Source: Tubiluchus corallicola (taxonomy: Eukaryota > Priapulida > Priapulimorpha > Priapulimorphida > Tubiluchidae). Taken from it: a stretch of DNA of 44,767 bases. A program made the position numbers and the translations under genes. Below, piece by piece: positions 27,284 to 41,109 of this stretch. Location of the stretch: contig JAQGDQ010001324.1 in NCBI GenBank assembly GCA_030141605.1, positions 2,501 to 47,267 of the forward strand, read 5' to 3'. Each line of letters opens with the position of its first letter. The first letter of the stretch is position 1. Below the pieces are notes generated by a model. It was given only the letters and a program-made list of their open reading frames with translations. It did not search any database and was not told the DNA's origin.

Positions 27284-29397
27284 TACTTTAAAATAGATAG
27301 TAGCGGTTATGTGGTACAGCCTTGACGAACTCCGTTAAAACGTGACATGGCATAAAGCATGCAGCCATATAAGATTTCCTATAACGGTACGTATAACGGT
27401 TGTTTCTGCTATAACAATACCAGCTCAAGTCAAGCTACAAGAGTCCTACTGAGCTGGTAGAGTGACAATACAATAGCCTACTAGAAAATAATAAATTTGG
27501 AACAGAAAAGATGCGAAACGCCCCGAATTTAGGCGGCTTTAGTCGTCCATTCAGGCGGAAAATCGCTCGTGCTCGGGACGCTACATTTAAACAGCTTGAG
27601 GGTTTTGATCAAGCGATAGTCCGGGGCTCGATTTTTTTATTGTAGACAGTCGATATTGTGGAGGCTTGGGGACGCCATTATACACTGACTTCAGTTGCAT
27701 GTGATAATTGTAAATAAGTTATATATTAGTAATCTGTTGAACTCGTATAAGATAAACTAGTTTAGTATCGGTAACTGGCGTTCAAAACCATGGTAACTAG
27801 GGCAACAATGCAGTCATTGTTGTCACACGTTGGTTGCAATAGCAGTTTTTTACATTTGTAATTTTTAGCTACGCATTTTTGACATTTTTTAATATATTGT
27901 GTTATTGTAATAATTATTATATTCTAACATTTAAACCTTTGAAATGTTATATTTAAACATTTAATGGATTTCTTTTAATTTGCCATAATAATAATAATGA
28001 CAATACTATTAAAACGTAATGTATTTATCAAAATATTAATGGCAAATCAATAAATAAAAAAGCGAAAAGGATAGACATTTAGAGAAGATGTGTATTAAAA
28101 ACATTGAACAACTGAAAAAATAAACAAATCAGGTACATAAGCAAAAATCAAACAAAGAACTGACAAACAAACAAACAAACAAACAATGTTTATTTGATGA
28201 ATATTTGTTTTGGTAACATAAAATTTAAGTTGTTGTTATTAAGTAATTGTTAAGTCATGCATTTCTAGCCCTGATTGCTAAGCAAAATAGGCACGTGCTT
28301 AGGCCCTCAGGGGAAATGGGGCCTCACACAGTTTTTTCTTCAAATCGGATAATTCCCCCAACATAAAATATACCTGAATGTGTGATAGTTTGTGTGTTTA
28401 TTTTTACAATATGACAGCACGGATGGACGTTGGGATTGTGACTACTGAGAAGGCTGAGCTGCTTAGTGCCTATATAATGACTGAATACATCTATTATTCT
28501 AATATCTCTGTATTTTTAATCTATTGTCATTTTATGCAATGTAAGGCTGACGCCCAAGCATTTACACTAACTAAATCTTACTGCAAGTTTTTTCAGTTCG
28601 AAAGATAAAATTTCATTTTACACTTCAGTATCATGTTTATTCTAACTTACACATATATTGGGAATACCATAATGCTTTCAGTGCTTAGGGCGTCCTGAGA
28701 TCTCAATCCGATGACGGAATTTGGTTTCGGTACACTATACCTCCACCCTCAGCTTTGTAATGGTTTAATCCACACACGCTCGCGCGTGGCGCGCAACACA
28801 TTAAATTTGGCAGAAGGTGTTTCTATATTATTAATGATATCGTCAAATCATGCAGTCACGTGCGCAATCGACAGCATAGTCAAGGTGTTCTAATTAGCAA
28901 CAGCTAATTAACTACCGATTTCAGCTACTTTTTAAACTCATACAGGAGTAGGCCTACTGAAAAAATTTAATGTTGTTAATTTATTAAATTTAATTAAATA
29001 ATTTTTTAAAGACTGTATAAAATTACTCTAAATTTTGTATTTTTTTGTAATTTATCTGGTTTTTTGGTTTGAATTTCTTGTGTTATAGTTTTATAAAATT
29101 AATAAATCAATATATAAATTTATTAATAAATATGCTGAATAAAAATTAATTGGAATTTGATTTTTACGTTATTAGAAACGGTTAATCGTTGTTGTTTAGA
29201 AACTAACAATAAGCTGAGATAATAACAATAATCAGCAATGATTATGTATTAGCTTTCAGACGACATTAAAAATATTGGTATTTTTCAAGCAGAAAGACTG
29301 AAAATCAAAATTCAAATTTATCTTTAATGAAAATCGTATGTAGCTACTACCAGACGTTAATATGTTTGCATCTACCAACTTTGGAAAAAACAGGAAA
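27284..29397. other. Intergenic; GC-rich patch and a Sox-dimer-like palindrome
   Basis: 27505-27680 is clearly richer in G+C and CpG than its surroundings. It holds a 44-codon frame from an ATG (MRNAPNLGGF) with no family match. 27803-27822 is a perfect inverted repeat of CAACAATG. The rest is AT-rich, with (CAAA)n near 28165. Confidence 0.35.
27803..27822. promoter_or_regulatory. Inverted Sox-like sites, 4-bp spacer
   Basis: CAACAATG-CAGT-CATTGTTG is a perfect 8-bp inverted repeat of the Sox core AACAAT. SoxE proteins are known to bind facing sites a few bases apart as dimers. Use of this site is inferred. Confidence 0.35.
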
Positions 29398-30000
29398 TTA
29401 AAGGAAAACTAGACCCAATCTTGTAGGTCAAAATAATCTAGTCTTTAAAATATTGAAAGCAAACACACTATTTAAAAAAATGGCTTACGTGAAAGAATTA
29501 TTACCACACAAATACAATTTCACGTTCGCGCCACTAGTTCTTGCTGTTACATGTATTTCGCCATTCGCTAGTTAGATGGGCACTAGCGCCTGCATTTCGG
29601 AAAACTTTGCACAAGAAAACAGGTGCTGTAGCTCTCAGTTCAGATTTGTTAATTTGTGACGAACTACACAGGTTCGACAGCTCATGTATGAGTACAGTGG
29701 TAAATTTGTATTTTTACCTTAAAACTTGCCTAGTTTTAGTACAACACGCTGAACATCTTACAGAAGCACTGTACTTAAAATTTCGCTTTCGCAAATACGT
29801 GCAACACGTTGGTAGAATATTTTTGCTGTTAAAAATTATGTTAGTTTGTGATGTTGTCAATAACTGGGCTCGTCCGCCGTTAATTAATTTATTATTTAAT
29901 TATCAGAAACGCCTTTGCAGTACTAATTGTGTTAAAATGTATACATTTACGGGACTTGAAAATGGGGCATTATATGAAAAATCATCCTGTCTTCCTTTAA
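29398..30000 (+). mobile_element. MITE family A, copy 4
   Basis: 603 bp, TTAAAGGAAAACT to GTCTTCCTTTAA. Full-length relative to copy 1. A 172-codon frame partly inside it is conserved only because the DNA is. Confidence 0.85.
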
Positions 30001-31044
30001 TAAAAAGACATTATGGACAAGGTGCAGCGTCATTTCCTGATTTTATAAACGTAAAATGAGCCATTTTTTCTAACTGAGATAAGATAATATTATTGTGTTA
30101 CTTTTGGATAATTATGAAAGTAGGTTAGCCGGGTCTGTGACGTCACTATTATGATTCTTGCATGAACTTTATCATGTTCTTGAAATTGTCATCTACATAA
30201 TAATTATCGTAAATAATCAATAACTTTGTTAATTATTGTTAAATTGCAATATACACTTTTTAGATAGATATTTTCGTAACTGATAAGAAATTTATCTACT
30301 TCTGGGGGGTGGGGGTGGGGGAGGGTTGACATCCCACACTTGCATGTTTCTACTTATTAACCCACCATCTGTCCTCCCGTTTTTCACACTTTTCATTCAA
30401 CCTAAAGGGAGTACAAAAAGACGCCGTCTGCTATTGTTACAGTCATTATGAGCACAGCGCTGTAGCACAAAGCTCTTAGATGACCACAGCTAATTAGGAA
30501 GGGCTTGAAAAAAGTGTTAGATTTGAGCCTCCACCCCCAAAATGAATACAGTACGAAGATGGCTTCTGGCTTCTCTTTTTGATGCTTCGCCGCCTTTTGC
30601 ATTTCCGGTAAACAAAAGGCGAGGTTATTAAATGTGGGGGAGTCAAGAGAGGATATGAAAAGTGACAAAGGGAGCTACCGGAAGTGGAAAGGATGAAGAG
30701 AGAAACTCGGAGGATGAAGAGTGTGGTGGATCGCATTTACAAAATTTCTAATGTTAAAGTATCATGAATGATTGTTGTACGAGTTCAATGTGGCATAGTA
30801 AATCATAGCCTTGAATGACATGCCATGCTATGACATCAAATATAAGTAGGTGTGACAAGGCCTTAATATTCTCTGGCGATGGTGGTGCACATGCCAGCAC
30901 CCGTAACTTAGGACTCTGAGGTGCTTTAATGCATCATCATGATATGATATAATATAGAACACTCATGTATGTACGAAATTTACATGTTTATGTATGCATG
31001 ATTCCTAGAATGCTGAGAATTACATAAATAAAGCAAATTCTTGT
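30001..31044. other. Intergenic downstream of the neurogenin gene
   Basis: No gene. Contains a G-rich run at 30304-30325 and a short 7SL-like segment at 30872-30925. A plus-strand AATAAA (31027-31032) followed by T-rich sequence could be an unrelated 3' end. Confidence 0.35.
30872..30925 (+). ncRNA. Possible 7SL (SRP) RNA-like fragment
   Basis: GGTGGTGCACATGCC, then CCCGTAACTTAGGACTCTGAGG, resembles the 5' domain of 7SL RNA (GGTGGCGCGTGCC...CCCAGCTACT.GGGAGGCTGAGG) with a few gaps. Only about 50 bp match, so this is at most a pseudogene or SINE-head fragment and may be chance. Confidence 0.25.
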
Positions 31045-31064
31045 TTTTGTTTACTACAAAAAAC

Positions 31065-31070
31065 TTTAAT
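31065..31070 (-). terminator. Candidate poly(A) signal of the neurogenin gene
   Basis: ATTAAA on minus, about 230 bp after the stop codon. This is the only good hexamer variant I see in the first 250 bp of the 3' flank, so the 3' UTR would be short. Confidence 0.4.
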
Positions 31071-31298
31071 ATAAAGTGTATAAAATATTGCATAGCATTT
31101 TAAATTTTCTCTCTGTATAAAAGTAATGTACAATATTTACAATATAAAAGATATAAAAGTCACGGAAATAATTAGGCCTACATTTTGTGCTGTAAACATC
31201 TGAACTTTTGCAAAGTATTAGGCCTGCAGCAATAGTCACTTGAATTAAATTAATTACAACAATCGTTCTTATCACCCTTTATCTTAAGTATCTATTTT

Positions 31299-32102
31299 TC
31301 ACAAACAGTCAAACATGAAACTGGCTTCAGGCGATGACACGTCAGACCCATAATTCTGCGTCACATACAATGACGTCACAGGGCTACGTTTGTAATAAAC
31401 GTCTCTCTCCTGACAATGATATAGTTCATTCCCATTGTTTACTGAAACGTCACAATACTGGGGAATTTGATTATAACACAGAGGTGATGACGATGGACTG
31501 TTGTACATTGTTGCGGGCGGTTGGTTGTCATGGAAACCATAATCCGGCGGGTTATAATATGACTGAGGTGTGGAAGGAGACGAACATGGCGACGGCCCAT
31601 GTGGATTTCGTGTCCAGAAGTTTCTATCGAATAGTTGTCGCCTTAGAATTGTCATGGTGTCTATGTGCATAGAGGAGCCACCAGATGGGTCTGGAAAATC
31701 AACTCCAGTAGAAAGTGTCTCAGAAAGTGCCCAGATATAGTTGTAGGCAAAGCGTAGAGTCTCAATCTTGGTTAGTTTTGTTTCTTCCGGAAACGTCGGT
31801 AGCACCTTTCTTAGATTTTCTAAAGCATCGTTCAAACCGTGCATGCGATTTCGTTCTCGGTCGTTAGCCTTTGCGCGTCGCAACTTCTTCACTCTTTTTA
31901 GGATCTCTGGGTCTTTTGGCTTTCGGTTCTTCGCTCTCCGTTTTCGACCACATTGCCTGTTTTCAGTATCTTCGTTTGGTTCTTCTTTAACTTCTGTTTC
32001 CATTTCAGAATACCTTTCAGTTACCACTTTGTCCGACGTGTCCTCGTCAGTGATGACGTCACTGTATGTTGACTGTGAGTCCTCAAAATGATTGAAATCC
32101 AT
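31299..32102 (-). CDS. Neurog: Neurogenin-type bHLH transcription factor (267 aa from the exon 2 ATG)
   Basis: A nuclear proneural factor that, by family knowledge, dimerises with E proteins and activates E-box targets to drive neuronal fate. The bHLH spans about 75-130. The basic region [17 protein letters not shown] keeps the E-box contact residues. Helix 1 runs through LENLRKVLP, the loop is [10 protein letters not shown], and helix 2 is [21 protein letters not shown] (not ANA) in the basic region and the loop [10 protein letters not shown] separate it from NeuroD and Atonal types. The N-terminus is acidic and Ser-rich, followed by a basic [10 protein letters not shown]. The C-terminal 110 residues are rich in Pro, Ser, Tyr and Asn ([20 protein letters not shown]) and likely an activation domain. 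The bHLH and all coding sequence from MDF onward lie in one exon, with a GTTACAG acceptor 3 bp before the ATG. Splicing to exon 1 would add MIPSFQT in frame. The stop is at 31299-31301. Confidence 0.96.
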   Translation of the reverse strand: MDFNHFEDSQSTYSDVITDEDTSDKVVTERYSEMETEVKEEPNEDTENRQCGRKRRAKNRKPKDPEILKRVKKLRRAKANDRERNRMHGLNDALENLRKVLPTFPEETKLTKIETLRFAYNYIWALSETLSTGVDFPDPSGGSSMHIDTMTILRRQLFDRNFWTRNPHGPSPCSSPSTPQSYYNPPDYGFHDNQPPATMYNSPSSSPLCYNQIPQYCDVSVNNGNELYHCQERDVYYKRSPVTSLYVTQNYGSDVSSPEASFMFDCL

Positions 32103-32544
32103 TGTCTGTAACAACGAAATGCAACTTAGTTACATACATCAATTAGCAATGTCAATTATTGCAATAACAATATAAAGATATTAATTCTAATTCAATAATT
32201 TTGTCAATGCTTAAAAGATTGTTCAGAAATTTTCCTAACGGATGGCACCTGCTAATCACAAGTGGTTGTGCTGCAACTGTAACGGATATGGAATGATAAT
32301 AATATTAATTATCACATATGGAATGATAATAATATTAATTATCACAATAACGCATACAAGAACACGTCCCTACAAACACACGGCTTTTTAAGCGTTGTTG
32401 ATTTAGAAAATGCAACAATTTAAAACATGTGTTATAATACATTATAATGTGTTAAATTTAAAATATGTCTTAGTGGGCTTTGTCATACGAAACGACAATG
32501 AACAGGCCAGGCAAGCATCTAGACATCGATTACTAAACATCCAA

Positions 32545-32606
32545 ACAGACAGACAGACAGACAAACAAACAGATAGAAAGACAGACAGATAAACAGACAG
32601 AGAGAA

Positions 32607-32647
<41 letters not shown>

Positions 32648-32862
32648 AACAGACAGAAAGACAGACAAACAGACAAACAGATAGAAAGACAGACAGATAA
32701 ACAGACAGACAGACAGAGAGAAAGACAGACAGGCACACAGACAAACAAACAGATAGAAAGACAGACAAATAGACAGACTGACAAACAGATGGACAGACAG
32801 ACAGACAGACAGATAGACAATCAGATAGACAGACTCACAGACAGACAGGCAGATAGACAACC
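32545..32862. repeat. (CAGA)n/(CAAA) tetranucleotide array
   Basis: About 318 bp of CAGA with scattered AAAC, AGAT and AGAG units, inside the predicted neurogenin intron. The Cys/Leu/Ser-rich frames are artefacts. Confidence 0.96.
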
Positions 32863-34227
32863 AATCTACTCCACTACATATATGTTGAATTAATTTAATG
32901 AATTATTAAATTCAAAAATATAAGCACCATGATCTTCCTAACTGCTTCGAGCTCTAGTAGCGTTCATATTTCCATTTCAAACGTTTCTGTTCTATGTCCA
33001 CGGCACGTATGACGAATGCCGTTATTAATTTGATACGCTCAACGCTTAACGTAATAGGTCTGATTTCTAACTCTGCGTCCTTATCTGTTACGATGCTCGC
33101 TTTACCTGCTTTGTTTGTGATGAAACATCAGCAATTTGGACAACCATAAAACTATTATGGTCGCTATCTGATGATAGGTGTGATATTCGGGCAACGCCAG
33201 GTGAAAATGCGGAAATTATCTGTTAGCACGGGGTTTTGTGTGGGCCATTCTCTTTTTTACCACACAGTCAAGGTGTAATTTGGATAGATAACGCATCGCA
33301 TTGTGTGAATTTTAAATTAATCGAACAATAGGTTATTATTCAAGTCAAGACATCATAAAAGCAGTAGGTTTTAATTTTTGCTATAACCCTTTTTGTGTAA
33401 TATTATACAATGTTGTTTTGGGGATTTTAGGCCCACTGTATTAGGAAACGAACAGACAGGCACGGGTGACGCGAGATTATTGCTGATTAAATTTCGTTAT
33501 TCGCCAGTGCTGCCTTCTGTTAAACTAAATAAGAACAAAATTTCTGAACAATGATATTTTAATCGTCAAAGCTTTTTCCATGTTTCTATAATGTTACAAA
33601 ACTACAATCATATTTATAGGTCTAAAACAATTATTTTCTTAAATAAGCTAAACTAAATTTGCAAAATGGACGCATACGCGACATGTTAGACCTGACCTAA
33701 ACTAATATCAATGGAATTGCCACCAAAGATTTTATAAGCAGCATTAACCTTAATTTGTTTGTAGTGCAAGACGATGACCTGATGTTCCTGGTTAAGACTT
33801 ACTTCAGTACAGGCTTATAGTACAGGCTTAGACAGGCGGCGCCTATCAGTCAAACGTTTAATTACAACCTAGTACTAAGTTACTTAGTAAGGAAACTAAA
33901 AAAACGCCTCTTATGCGTTTCACACAAATACCTATCTTGTACGGAATGCATGTATAATACTTGCATTAATAGACTATTATAAATAGGCACTTAATAGGTT
34001 ATTATAAATATATTATAATAGTTATATTGGCTATATATTATTGATATTCTTATCTTACTTTTAAAATGTGTCAGCAAAAAAATAGTAGACCCGTGCAAAG
34101 AATAACACGAATAAGAGTCGTAGTCAGCTAAATGAAACCCATTTATTACAAAATAAAATAACCTATTTCAAAATAAAATAGTATTACTTCGTTTTCTGTG
34201 ATTTCGCCTTACTTTTTTTGTCAGTTC

Positions 34228-34276
34228 TAATATATACTATGTATTAGTATATATTACGCCATATGTATTAATATGG
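34228..34276. repeat. Two adjacent perfect hairpins
   Basis: TAATATATACTA-TGTAT-TAGTATATATTA (12-bp stem, 5-nt loop) is followed at once by CCATAT-N6-ATATGG. They lie about 100 bp inside the predicted intron from its donor. Confidence 0.8.
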
Positions 34277-34373
34277 TAAAATATATATATTAGTTTTACA
34301 GACACGTAAGCATTCACTGATTAATGCATGTCAAAAAAGCACAAAGGTTTTTACAAAAGCAATTATATCTTAC

Positions 34374-34391
34374 CTGAAATGAAGGTATCAT
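34374..34391 (-). CDS. Neurog: Possible upstream coding start of neurogenin (exon 1 end)
   Basis: ATG at 34391-34389 gives MIPSFQ up to the CAG|GTAAGA donor. Joined to the exon 2 acceptor it reads on through Thr into MDF without a stop, so the intron would be phase 0. An in-frame TGA lies upstream. Whether this ATG or the exon 2 ATG is used cannot be told from sequence. Confidence 0.45.
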
Positions 34392-34399
34392 CAAAACAG

Positions 34400-34800
34400 T
34401 TTGTGCTTCCACGAAAGAATTATTCTCGTGCTGAACAAGTCACCTTGTTCCAAAGCTCACTATTTGTCACCGTGTGTGTGCGTGTGTACTGACGCACGCT
34501 CAGTCGCGTGTATGACTCGTTCAGCACGCGTCAAAGCTAGTTATACATCCCTACAAAACTTCCGAGCTTCCCTCCCAGCTCGTCCGAGAAAGTACCGCCT
34601 TTTTTCCATGAATCCCGGGCCTAAAACCGTCAAAACGCGAACAAAACTGCTGCTACCGGACAACGACGGACACGCCCCCACCTTCGTGACGTCACTACCT
34701 GCGCCACCTATCGTCGAAAAGCATCTTATCAAGCGGCCTGTCAATCTTTTCTATTGTTCTGCATTACCTGGGCACCTGTACTGTTCTACCAGTCACGCTG
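34400..34800 (-). promoter_or_regulatory. Neurog: Putative neurogenin promoter / exon 1 region
   Basis: Clearly richer in G+C and CpG than its surroundings. It contains GTGACGTCAC (full CRE, 34686-34695), GGGGGCGTG on minus near 34675, and a TATAA-like ATGTATAACT on minus (34541-34547). Exon 1 would run from roughly 34510 to 34374. A 160-codon plus-strand open frame here is probably a by-product of its composition. Confidence 0.5.
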
Positions 34801-34883
34801 CTGGTTTCATTGTATTCAAAGATGCCCTCAAGGAAGATGAGAAGTTAATTCATAAATTCAGCCGCCGTAGACAATTGAATTAA

Positions 34884-35010
34884 CTTGCTGAGCTGGACTT
34901 TATGTCATGGAAAATGCCGGTAATACGCTTTATAAATAAGCGCCATCTATGTGTCTTAGTATTCTAAAGAAATACTCTCCAAAGAAATTTACTTTGGCAT
35001 GTAGCACCAC
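34884..35010. other. Upstream flank with partial CTCF-like site
   Basis: AGCGCCATCTATGTG at 34939-34953 is a partial CTCF-like motif in minus orientation. Confidence 0.25.
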
Positions 35011-35520
35011 TATAAAAAATCTCTGCTGTTAGGTGGTTCAAATGTTAATTGAATTAGTTTATAGATCCATTCTACAATAATAAATTTCTGTGTTTGTTTA
35101 TCTAAACACTCATTCATTTTTCCATTCTTATTCATATTCACTTATTCATTGACTCGTCTGTCTATTCAATTATGTCTTTGTATAAAAAATCTCTGCTGTT
35201 AGGTGGTTCAAATCTTAATTGAATTAGTTTATAGATCCATTCTACAATAATAAATTTCTGTGTTTGTTTATCTAAACACTCATTCATTTTTCCATTGTTA
35301 TTCATATTCACTTATTCATTGATTCGTCTGTCAATTCATTTATGTCTTTGTATAAAAAATCTCTCCTGTCAGGTGGTTCAAATGTTAATTGAATTAGTTT
35401 ATAGATCCATTTTACAATAATAAATTTCTGTGTTTGTTTATCTAAACACTGATTCATTTTTCAATTCTTATTCATATTCACTTATTCATTGATTCGTCTG
35501 TCTATTCATTCATTTCTTTG
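35011..35520. repeat. 170-bp tandem repeat, three exact-length units
   Basis: Units start at 35011, 35181 and 35351 with TATAAAAAATCTCTSCTGTY and end TCTTTG. Divergence between units is a few point changes and no indels. Confidence 0.97.
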
Positions 35521-37058
<1,538 letters not shown>

Positions 37059-37189
37059 CTACTATACGTTTTTTCCATCTGCGCTGCTTCATTTAATATG
37101 TAAACTTCTATTCTCCCGTATTAATTATCGGTTTAGAACACAAATTGCAGCAGGATCAGATTATTCGCTTAACACTTACCTTTCAAGAG

Positions 37190-37449
37190 GTATATTTATT
37201 TCAAGATATACTTCAAGATATATTTCAAGATATACATAAACGATGTCGCCTACATAAAAATAACAAAATCTATAAATACTATATCTAAATCTTGTTCCGC
37301 AGACAAATGCCCACCAAAGCCATAATACAATATGCTTGTATATATGTATATATATGTATGTATATATATATGTATGTGTATGTATGTATGTATATATATA
37401 TCTATATATATATATACAAGCATGCTGGAGTATGCTTTTGGTGTGCACA

Positions 37450-37487
<38 letters not shown>

Positions 37488-37495
37488 TATATAAC
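37190..37495. repeat. TATA/TATG-rich low-complexity sequence
   Basis: (ATATGT), (TATA) and CAAGATATAYTT repeats. No reliable coding content. Confidence 0.9.
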
Positions 37496-39060
<1,565 letters not shown>

Positions 39061-40183
39061 AAGAAGTTATACTCCTTTCCTTTCGTGTCTTCCCTTATTT
39101 CTTTCCTTTTGCCAGGTTTCTTTTCACAGGTTTTCTTTTTTACGTTTATTATATGACCTTAATTTACTTTTTCCCTGTTTTCTTCTTTTTTACATCCTTT
39201 CAAATGCTCGTACTTCGTTTTTGTCTTCTCGGCCATTTGATATTTTGTTTCCTTTTAATCTTGACCAGTCCACTCAACCGCTAAGGCAAAATCATACAGT
39301 TAGACCTCCAGAATTTAAAAGTAAACTTGCGACTTGTAATTTGGAAGGATTACGTTAAAGATTTGTCAACACATCTGTAATAGCAAACATGCAACAGAAA
39401 GCAACAATTGCAGACTTCCTACAGAGCCAACAAGTGGACAAATTAAAAGATTATAACACCCCACGTTGTATTTAAAGAAATTTCAAACTGCGTAATATGC
39501 AGCCTAGAGCAAAGACCATCTCTCATACGCACTGCATGTTTCCATATCCTATGGAACACTATAGGCACTTAAATTACCCAACATTTATATAGTAAAGCTT
39601 CGTACAAAAGGAAGTCAACCTAAAATCCCAAGTTATCCATTAATGCTGGATTAAGTTAAGACAATATACCACGTGACATGAGATAATACATCACGTGACC
39701 AGTATGTAAAAGTTGCCACTTCATTCCTATAAGGCACGGGAGGAATTAGCTCAGTTGGCCGAGTTGCTTTGTATTTGTTTAATATGCATTCTTTGGGGCT
39801 AGAAAGTATCATGTAACTGGATTAACATATTATGGGTTAATTTGTACCTGTTTGTATACAAGTCGTTTAGCTAGACGTTATGACAAAGGTTAACTCCACT
39901 TCTAAAACAATAGCTTCCCCTTATCTTCAGTATTGGCAATTTTGCTATTGTTAAGGAATTACTGAGTAGGTAGGACATTCTTCATGATCGGTATGTAGGT
40001 AAGATCTCGTCGTCTCAGGTGAAAGTGAAAATAAAGTGACCTAAATGAACTCCAACAGGTGGAAAATTATTGTGGGCTAAAAATGCTTGTCAACCTTTTG
40101 AAGTTTCACAATTTCGAAAGAATTATTGGTAAAAATGACTTGTTGTTCCGTAGCGTTGGGAGTTTGAGTTCATAATTGCTGTA
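39061..40183. other. Intergenic with a truncated SINE head
   Basis: No gene. A 38-codon stretch near 39360-39474 (MQQKATIADFLQSQQVDKL) is not assignable. The tRNA A-box at 39747 is listed separately. Confidence 0.35.
39738..39775 (+). mobile_element. Truncated tRNA-derived SINE head
   Basis: TAGCTCAGTTGG (39747-39758) is a perfect tRNA A box inside GGAATTAGCTCAGTTGGCCG. No B box follows, so this is a fragment. Confidence 0.4.
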
Positions 40184-40352
<169 letters not shown>

Positions 40353-40449
40353 TGTACATTATCCTATTAGTTATACAAAAGCATGATTGCTCAATAACTG
40401 GTGTTTAATTCAAACGTCCAAAATTCAAAATAATTCAGGTTACAGTTCA

Positions 40450-40645
40450 ATATACAATTACACGTACAATTAATTAGCAAAACGTTTAGTAGACTTTATG
40501 TAGTTCTGCAACAATTTAAAGAGAATGCCACTGAATGGATGACCTGATCTGAATTTATGAAAAATGTCGTTGTAAATAATAGCAGGTCTAGGGTTGGCGT
40601 GTAATTCTTGAGTTACGTGTCGATAATAAGAGAGCTGATCCAATA
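40450..40645 (-). pseudogene. Repeat family C, copy 2: mobile-element ORF C-terminus
   Basis: On minus the frame runs out of the last 34-bp repeat unit as LLLDQLSYYRHVTQELHA, then PAIIYNDIFHKFRSGHP, SGILFKLLQNYIKSTKRF and stop at 40470-40472. It is about 150 bp similar to 13018-13200. The protein family is not recognised; a retroelement or transposon ORF is most likely. Confidence 0.55.
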
Positions 40646-41109
40646 ATAGTGTTCTGTGTATGTCATAGCTGATTCAATAATAGTGTTCTGTGTATGTCAT
40701 AGCTGATTCAATAATAGTGTTCTGTGTATGTCATAGCTGATTCAATAATAGTGTTCTGTGTATGTCATAGATGACCCAGTAATACTGTTCTGTGTATGTC
40801 ATAGATGATCCAATAATAGTGTTCTGTGTATGTCATAGCTGATTCAATAATAGTGTTCTGTGTATGTCATAGCTGATTCAATAATAGTGTTCTGTGTATG
40901 TCATAGCTGATCCAATAATAGTGCTCTGTGTATGTCATAGCTGATGCAATAATAGTGTTCTGTGTATGTCATAGCTGATGCAATAATAGTGCTCTGTGTA
41001 TGTCATAGCTGATTCAATAATAGTATTTTGTGTATGTCATAGCTGATCCAGTAATAATGTTCTGTGTATGTCATAGTTGATCCAGTAATAATGTTCTGTG
41101 TATGTCACA
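40634..41109. repeat. 34-bp minisatellite, 14 units
   Basis: The unit is GCTGATTCAATAATAGTGTT followed by CTGTGTATGTCATA. The array is 14.0 units long with point variants only. The unit is not a multiple of three although its first copy lies in an open frame. Confidence 0.97.

Larger units (their letters stand above)
32106..34373 (-). other. Neurog: Neurogenin intron 1 (predicted)
   Basis: Acceptor TTTCGTTGTTACAG ends at 32106. A strong donor, CAG|GTAAGATA, starts at 34373. The 2268-bp intron holds a 30-bp tandem duplication (32286-32345), the CAGA tetranucleotide array, a T-box-like AGGTGTGA near 33176 and two small hairpins near the donor. Vertebrate neurogenins have been described with an intron ahead of the coding exon. 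The pairing of these two sites is inferred. Confidence 0.6.

Noticed and set aside
28280-28700. CGTGCTTAGG-type motifs at two places as ends of a DNA transposon
   Set aside because: They are in the same orientation and do not form terminal inverted repeats.
31334-31672. Plus-strand frames opposite neurogenin (also 31768-32091)
   Set aside because: Antisense shadows of the bHLH coding exon.
34401-34883. 160-codon plus-strand open frame opposite the neurogenin promoter
   Set aside because: No domain, no splice logic, and composition fits the CpG-rich promoter region. A divergent gene is possible but unsupported.
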